From the NCBI GenBank assembly GCA_017939025.1, contig JAGBAI010000017.1, positions 1 to 17,620 on the forward strand: a stretch of 17,620 nucleotides of DNA. Direction: 5' to 3'. The stretch is from Oscillospiraceae bacterium (GTDB lineage: Bacteria; Bacillota_A; Clostridia; Oscillospirales; Oscillospiraceae). The notes beneath the pieces were generated by a model that worked only from the letters and a program-made list of their open reading frames with translations, did not search any database and was not told the DNA's origin. The position numbers and the translations under genes were made by a program. Below are positions 15,246 through 17,620 of this stretch, piece by piece; the stretch's first letter is position 1; each line of letters opens with the position of its first letter.

Positions 15246-15878
15246 ATGGCTCCTTATTTTTTTGAAGATGTGATTTTTACCTTACTGGCGGGCCTGATGG
15301 CGGGGATCCCATCCATGATGCTTTCCTGTGCGGGCTATGTTCTGACAGCGGTGGCAATTTATGTGATTGCCCGGCGGCGGGGACTGGGCAAGCCCTGGCT
15401 GGCCTGGATCCCGGTGGTGAATGTTTGGCTGCTGGGCAGTTTGTCCGATCAGTATCAGTATGTGGTGCGGCGGAAGAATACCAATCGCCGGAAATGGCTG
15501 CTGGTGTTGAATTTCATCAAGCCCATTCTGGCAGCGGGAACGCTGTGGTTTGGGATGATCATTTTGCAGCAGATCGGCTACGGTGTGGTTCTCAGTTCCA
15601 TCTGGGATCTGTGGCTGGGGCTGTTTGGCTTTGGTGTGCCGCTGATGGCGGTGAGTATTGTGGTCATGGTTATCCGCTATATGGCACTTTATGATGTATA
15701 CAAATCTCTGGATCCGGAGAATGCGGTGTTGTTTGTGGTGCTGAGTATTTTTGTCAGCATCATTGAGCCCTTCTTCCTGTTCTTTAACCGGAATAAGGAT
15801 AAGGGTATGCCTCCGAGAAAGGGAACAACGATCCCCGATCCCCAGCCGGAAGCATGGGAAAATACGCAATACCTGTAA
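15246..15878 (+). CDS. Multi-pass membrane protein of unknown function
   Basis: A 210-residue integral membrane protein with about four hydrophobic segments (roughly residues 20-42, 84-107, 124-146 and 160-180). The first cytoplasmic-type loop has ARRRGLGKPWLAWIPVVNVW followed by GSLSDQYQYV, a pattern I recall from uncharacterised clostridial membrane proteins, and the C-terminus is a polar Pro-rich tail. There is no enzymatic or transport motif that I recognise. GAGAGGA lies about seven bases before the ATG, and a plausible promoter lies upstream. It is convergent with the beta-helix gene and shares its terminator hairpin. The context gives no hint of a pathway. Confidence 0.8.
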   Translation: MAPYFFEDVIFTLLAGLMAGIPSMMLSCAGYVLTAVAIYVIARRRGLGKPWLAWIPVVNVWLLGSLSDQYQYVVRRKNTNRRKWLLVLNFIKPILAAGTLWFGMIILQQIGYGVVLSSIWDLWLGLFGFGVPLMAVSIVVMVIRYMALYDVYKSLDPENAVLFVVLSIFVSIIEPFFLFFNRNKDKGMPPRKGTTIPDPQPEAWENTQYL

Positions 15879-15884
15879 ACAAGC

Positions 15885-15926
15885 AAAAAACGCTGTCATC
15901 CTTCTGCTTGAGGATGACAGCGTTTC
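15885..15926. terminator. Bidirectional terminator between membrane protein and DUF3737 genes
   Basis: Perfect 15-base stem: left arm AAACGCTGTCATCCT (15888-15902), right arm AGGATGACAGCGTTT (15911-15925), eight-base loop. The A-run 15885-15890 gives TTTTTT on the minus strand, strong for the minus gene; the plus side ends in only three T. Confidence 0.9.
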
Positions 15927-15936
15927 TGGTTTATAT

Positions 15937-16779
15937 TTACCGAACAGTGACAATACCGGTGCATTCCATGACGGCATCTTCCATAATGATCTCGCCTACG
16001 GAATCCAGAAGGATCTCACCGCTGCGGGGATTCTTGATGGAATCCACATGGCCGGTGATGGTTGCCTGTACATCAGAATACTCAAAGGCCAGGTCGGTAT
16101 CTTCCATGACGCAGTTTTCCAGCGTCAGGTCTTTACAGTAGCAAAGAGGCTGGGTGCCCATAATTTTACAATTTTTCAGGGTCAGACCTTCCGAGAACCA
16201 GCCTAAATATTCGCCCTTGACCAGACAATTTTCCACGGTGACGTTTCTGCTGTGCCAGAAGGCATCCTTGGTGTCCAGAATGGAATTGCGGATAGTCAGA
16301 TTCTCCATGTACTGAAAGGAATACTTACCGGACATTTTTATCCTGTCCAGCGTCACATTCTGACTGTCCAGAAAAAGATACTGGGCAGCAAGGGTGCTGT
16401 CGGTTACGGTGATGTTTTTGCTCTTCCAGCCGAACTCTTCAGAGGTGATGGTACAGTCCCGGATGGTGATATCCTCGCATTCCCGAACAGCCTTGATGCC
16501 GCACAGATCGCTGTCAGTGATGAAACCCTGGCGGGAATACCAGATAGGTGCCCGGGTCAGTTCATCCATTCTGGAGTCGTGCAGGTGGAATTTTTCCACA
16601 TGCCACAGCGGGTACCGAAGAGAAAAGCTGCAATTTTCCAGCTTTACATCCCGGGCTTCCTTCAGTGCGGATTCGCCGTCGGCAGGGCCGGCGAAAACAC
16701 AGTCCAGAATGTCTGTATTCTGAATATTATATAAAGCGCGTTCTTCGTCAAATTGTTTGGCGATGATCTCATTTCTCAT
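15937..16779 (-). CDS. DUF3737-like right-handed beta-helix protein
   Basis: A 280-residue protein without signal peptide or membrane segment. From about residue 100 it is built of six or more imperfect repeats of 19-20 residues with the form aromatic-x-x-S/C-x-N/D-hydrophobic-T-hydrophobic-x-N/D-C/S (for example WHSRNVTVENCLVKGEY and FSEGLTLKNCKIMGTQ), the coil pattern of a right-handed parallel beta-helix like pentapeptide or pectate-lyase folds. The N-terminus (MRNEIIAKQFDEERALYNIQNTD shape) matches what I remember of the DUF3737 family. No catalytic residues can be named. AAGGAG lies about 11 bases before the ATG, with a good promoter upstream. The biological role is unknown. Confidence 0.8.
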   Translation of the reverse strand: MRNEIIAKQFDEERALYNIQNTDILDCVFAGPADGESALKEARDVKLENCSFSLRYPLWHVEKFHLHDSRMDELTRAPIWYSRQGFITDSDLCGIKAVRECEDITIRDCTITSEEFGWKSKNITVTDSTLAAQYLFLDSQNVTLDRIKMSGKYSFQYMENLTIRNSILDTKDAFWHSRNVTVENCLVKGEYLGWFSEGLTLKNCKIMGTQPLCYCKDLTLENCVMEDTDLAFEYSDVQATITGHVDSIKNPRSGEILLDSVGEIIMEDAVMECTGIVTVR

Positions 16780-16815
16780 TATGATAAAAGCTCCTTAGCT
16801 GTAAATTCCTGCCAT

Positions 16816-16844
16816 ATTATAGCGAAAAGGATGCCGGGAATCAA
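16816..16844 (-). promoter_or_regulatory. Sigma-A promoter of the DUF3737 gene
   Basis: On the minus strand TTGATT (16844-16839), 17-base spacer, TATAAT (16821-16816), 36 bases before the ATG at 16779. Confidence 0.75.
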
Positions 16845-16859
16845 GATGTGAAATCACTA

Positions 16860-16888
16860 TAGACATTTGTTGAAAATGGGAATACAAT
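16860..16888 (+). promoter_or_regulatory. Sigma-A promoter of the repair methyltransferase gene
   Basis: TAGACA (16860-16865), 17-base spacer, TACAAT (16883-16888). The predicted transcription start falls within the palindrome TGGTAATTACCA. Confidence 0.65.
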
Positions 16889-16899
16889 GGTAATTACCA
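16888..16899. promoter_or_regulatory. Perfect 12-base palindrome at the transcription start, possible operator
   Basis: TGGTAATTACCA is its own reverse complement. It begins on the last base of the -10 box and spans the predicted start of the repair gene transcript, a position typical of repressor sites. No regulator gene is next to it. Confidence 0.4.
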
Positions 16900-16920
16900 A
16901 CAAAAAGGAGAATTATTACA

Positions 16921-17391
16921 ATGTTCTGCGCACGCTACGACTCGCCCCTGGGGCCGCTTCTTCTGACCTGTGAGGATGAGGGCCTGACCGGAATCTGGTT
17001 TGACCGGGAATGTACAGAAGTGGAAAGCTGGCATCCCATTCTGGAAAAGACGAAACAGTGGCTGGATGCTTACTTTGCTGGGACAGTACCGGATACGGAT
17101 ATCCCGGTGGTCTTTCATGGAACGCCCTTTCAGAAGCAGGTCTGGCAGATCCTGCGAACCATCCCCTATGGCGAGATCCGAACCTACGGCAGCATTGCCC
17201 GGGAAATGGCAGATATTCTGGGGAAGGAAAAAATGTCTGCTCAGGCAGTGGGCCAGGCGGTGGGAAGAAATCCCATCAGCATTCTGGTTCCCTGCCACCG
17301 GGTGGTAGGCAGCGGCGGAAAGCTGACGGGTTATGCCAGCGGGCTGGATAAGAAGGTATGGCTGCTGCAGCACGAAGGCTATGAACCCTAG
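16921..17391 (+). CDS. ogt: Methylated-DNA--protein-cysteine S-methyltransferase
   Basis: Suicide DNA repair protein that moves alkyl groups from O6-alkylguanine (and O4-alkylthymine) to its own cysteine. The 156-residue protein has the short N-terminal domain (YDSPLGPLLLTCEDEGLTGIWF) and the C-terminal DNA-binding/active domain with TPFQKQVWQILRTIPYGEIRTYG, the helix-turn-helix arginine-finger region AVGRNPISI, and the active site PCHRV with Cys125. It is a lone Ogt type without an AdaA zinc domain. AAAGGAG lies ten bases before the ATG. The stop codon TAG lies inside the left arm of a palindromic repeat, so the last residues may have been set by repeat insertion; the C-terminus LLQHEGYEP still has near-normal family length. 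Confidence 0.95.
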   Translation: MFCARYDSPLGPLLLTCEDEGLTGIWFDRECTEVESWHPILEKTKQWLDAYFAGTVPDTDIPVVFHGTPFQKQVWQILRTIPYGEIRTYGSIAREMADILGKEKMSAQAVGQAVGRNPISILVPCHRVVGSGGKLTGYASGLDKKVWLLQHEGYEP

Positions 17392-17462
17392 GGGGAAATG
17401 CCCACATCGCCGGCAGTGTTGCCGGAATTATGGAAAGGGCCGATGTGGGAATCAGACCCTAC
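17388..17462. repeat. Long palindromic repeat, type A, overlapping the ogt stop codon
   Basis: The left arm (17388-17411) and right arm (17437-17462) share the ATGCCCACATCG-type core and TAGGG/CCCTA ends of the copies at 11152 and 12986, with more mismatches. A second small hairpin CCGGCA / TGCCGG (17410-17425) sits in the centre. The ogt stop TAG (17389-17391) is part of the left end. Confidence 0.7.
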
Positions 17463-17549
17463 GGGTAGGTTTTCGTAAGAAAAAAGGTTCTATAATAAAT
17501 GTTGGGGTCAGGCGATGAGCCTGGCCCCAAAGCCATGTCAAAATAAAAG

Positions 17550-17578
17550 TTGAGCATAGAGACAAAATCCTTTACAAT
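17550..17578 (+). promoter_or_regulatory. Candidate sigma-A promoter of the gene cut at the window end
   Basis: TTGAGC (17550-17555), 17-base spacer, TACAAT (17573-17578). The predicted start, near 17585, lies downstream of the left arm of the inverted repeat, so the promoter's own transcript lacks that arm. Confidence 0.55.
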
Positions 17579-17620
17579 GAATGTACCCCTACAACACAGA
17601 AAAGGAGGTCTCTATGCTCA
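17551..17620. repeat. 13-base inverted repeat around promoter and start codon
   Basis: TGAGCATAGAGAC (17551-17563) and GTCTCTATGCTCA (17608-17620) are perfect inverse copies; the match may continue beyond the window. The right arm contains the ATG at 17614 and directly follows AAAGGAG. Confidence 0.85.
17614..17620 (+). CDS. Start of an unidentified gene, possibly a transposase (3' part outside window)
   Basis: Only ATGCTCA is present. It is supported as a true start by AAAGGAGG five bases upstream and by the promoter at 17550-17578. The product cannot be read; a transposase is suggested only by the IS-like structures before it. Confidence 0.45.

Larger units (their letters stand above)
17500..17620 (+). 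mobile_element. Candidate left end of an insertion sequence, cut by window edge
   Basis: Three elements follow each other: an imperfect palindrome TTGGGG-T-CAGG / CCTG-G-CCCCAA (17502-17530), a promoter TTGAGC-N17-TACAAT (17550-17578), and a 13-base inverted repeat whose right arm covers a start codon. This order resembles the left end of IS200/IS605-type elements, which have a subterminal hairpin followed by tnpA. No transposase sequence is visible, so the family is a guess. Confidence 0.4.

Noticed and set aside
11152..17462. Reading the repeated GATGCCCACATCG elements as a CRISPR array
   Set aside because: The copies are kilobases apart, inverted within each element, and have no regular spacers or cas genes.
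17459..17557. Minus-strand 32-codon frame MLNFYFDM... starting in the left arm of the end repeat
   Set aside because: It has an AAAGGA about ten bases upstream, but it runs through two palindromes and resembles no protein. Its start is explained by the inverted repeat with the plus-strand gene start.

Overview
The window looks like chromosomal DNA of a gut-type, moderately GC-rich Firmicute of the class Clostridia, probably close to Oscillospiraceae. The reasons are Shine-Dalgarno sites of the AAGGAG type before nearly every gene, sigma-A promoters with clear -10 boxes, a perfect CIRCE operator, an ECF sigma / Sigma_reg anti-sigma pair, and intergenic palindromes with GTAGGG...CCCTAC ends. 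The organism call is inference; there is no rRNA or other phylogenetic marker here.

Layout. 1-2048: the 3' three quarters of clpB and its terminator. 2053-3559 (minus): an ECF sigma factor followed by a membrane anti-sigma factor, with an ECF-type promoter that lies back to back with the sigma-A promoter of a MATE efflux gene (3693-5042, plus). 5088-5678 (minus): a short RluA-family pseudouridine synthase. 5823-7586 (plus): a half-size ABC exporter. 7679-8569 (minus): a xylose-isomerase-like TIM-barrel enzyme. 8701-9271: a small AT-richer islet with two divergent small genes (a Spo0A-C-like protein and an XRE regulator) around an inverted repeat. 9386-12839 (minus): an ABC-F ATPase gene followed by argS, probably one transcript. 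13195-15105 (plus): htpG under a CIRCE operator. 15246-15878 (plus): a four-helix membrane protein. 15937-16779 (minus): a DUF3737 beta-helix protein. 16921-17391 (plus): an O6-alkylguanine repair methyltransferase. 17500-17620: what looks like the left end of an insertion sequence, with the transposase start cut by the window edge.

The only gene-free stretch over 300 bases is 12840-13194. It holds the ABC-F promoter and leader with tiny reading frames, a long palindromic repeat, and the htpG promoter with CIRCE. Most genes are single-gene units separated by hairpin terminators, several of them shared by convergent pairs. Functional themes are protein quality control (ClpB, HtpG), envelope stress and export (ECF pair, MATE, ABC exporter), translation (ArgRS, ABC-F, pseudouridine synthase) and DNA repair.

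The most notable points are: (a) the ABC-F protein, whose two ATP sites are strongly unequal, with all sequence losses falling in one composite site; (b) htpG controlled by CIRCE, which is not the usual Bacillus arrangement; (c) the back-to-back ECF/sigma-A promoters whose -35 boxes touch; (d) a family of intergenic palindromes, one copy of which contains the stop codon of the repair gene; (e) the window-end structure, which resembles an IS device that hides the transposase start in read-through transcripts. No CRISPR array, tRNA or rRNA was seen, and nothing here is clearly a new multi-gene defence or metabolic system.
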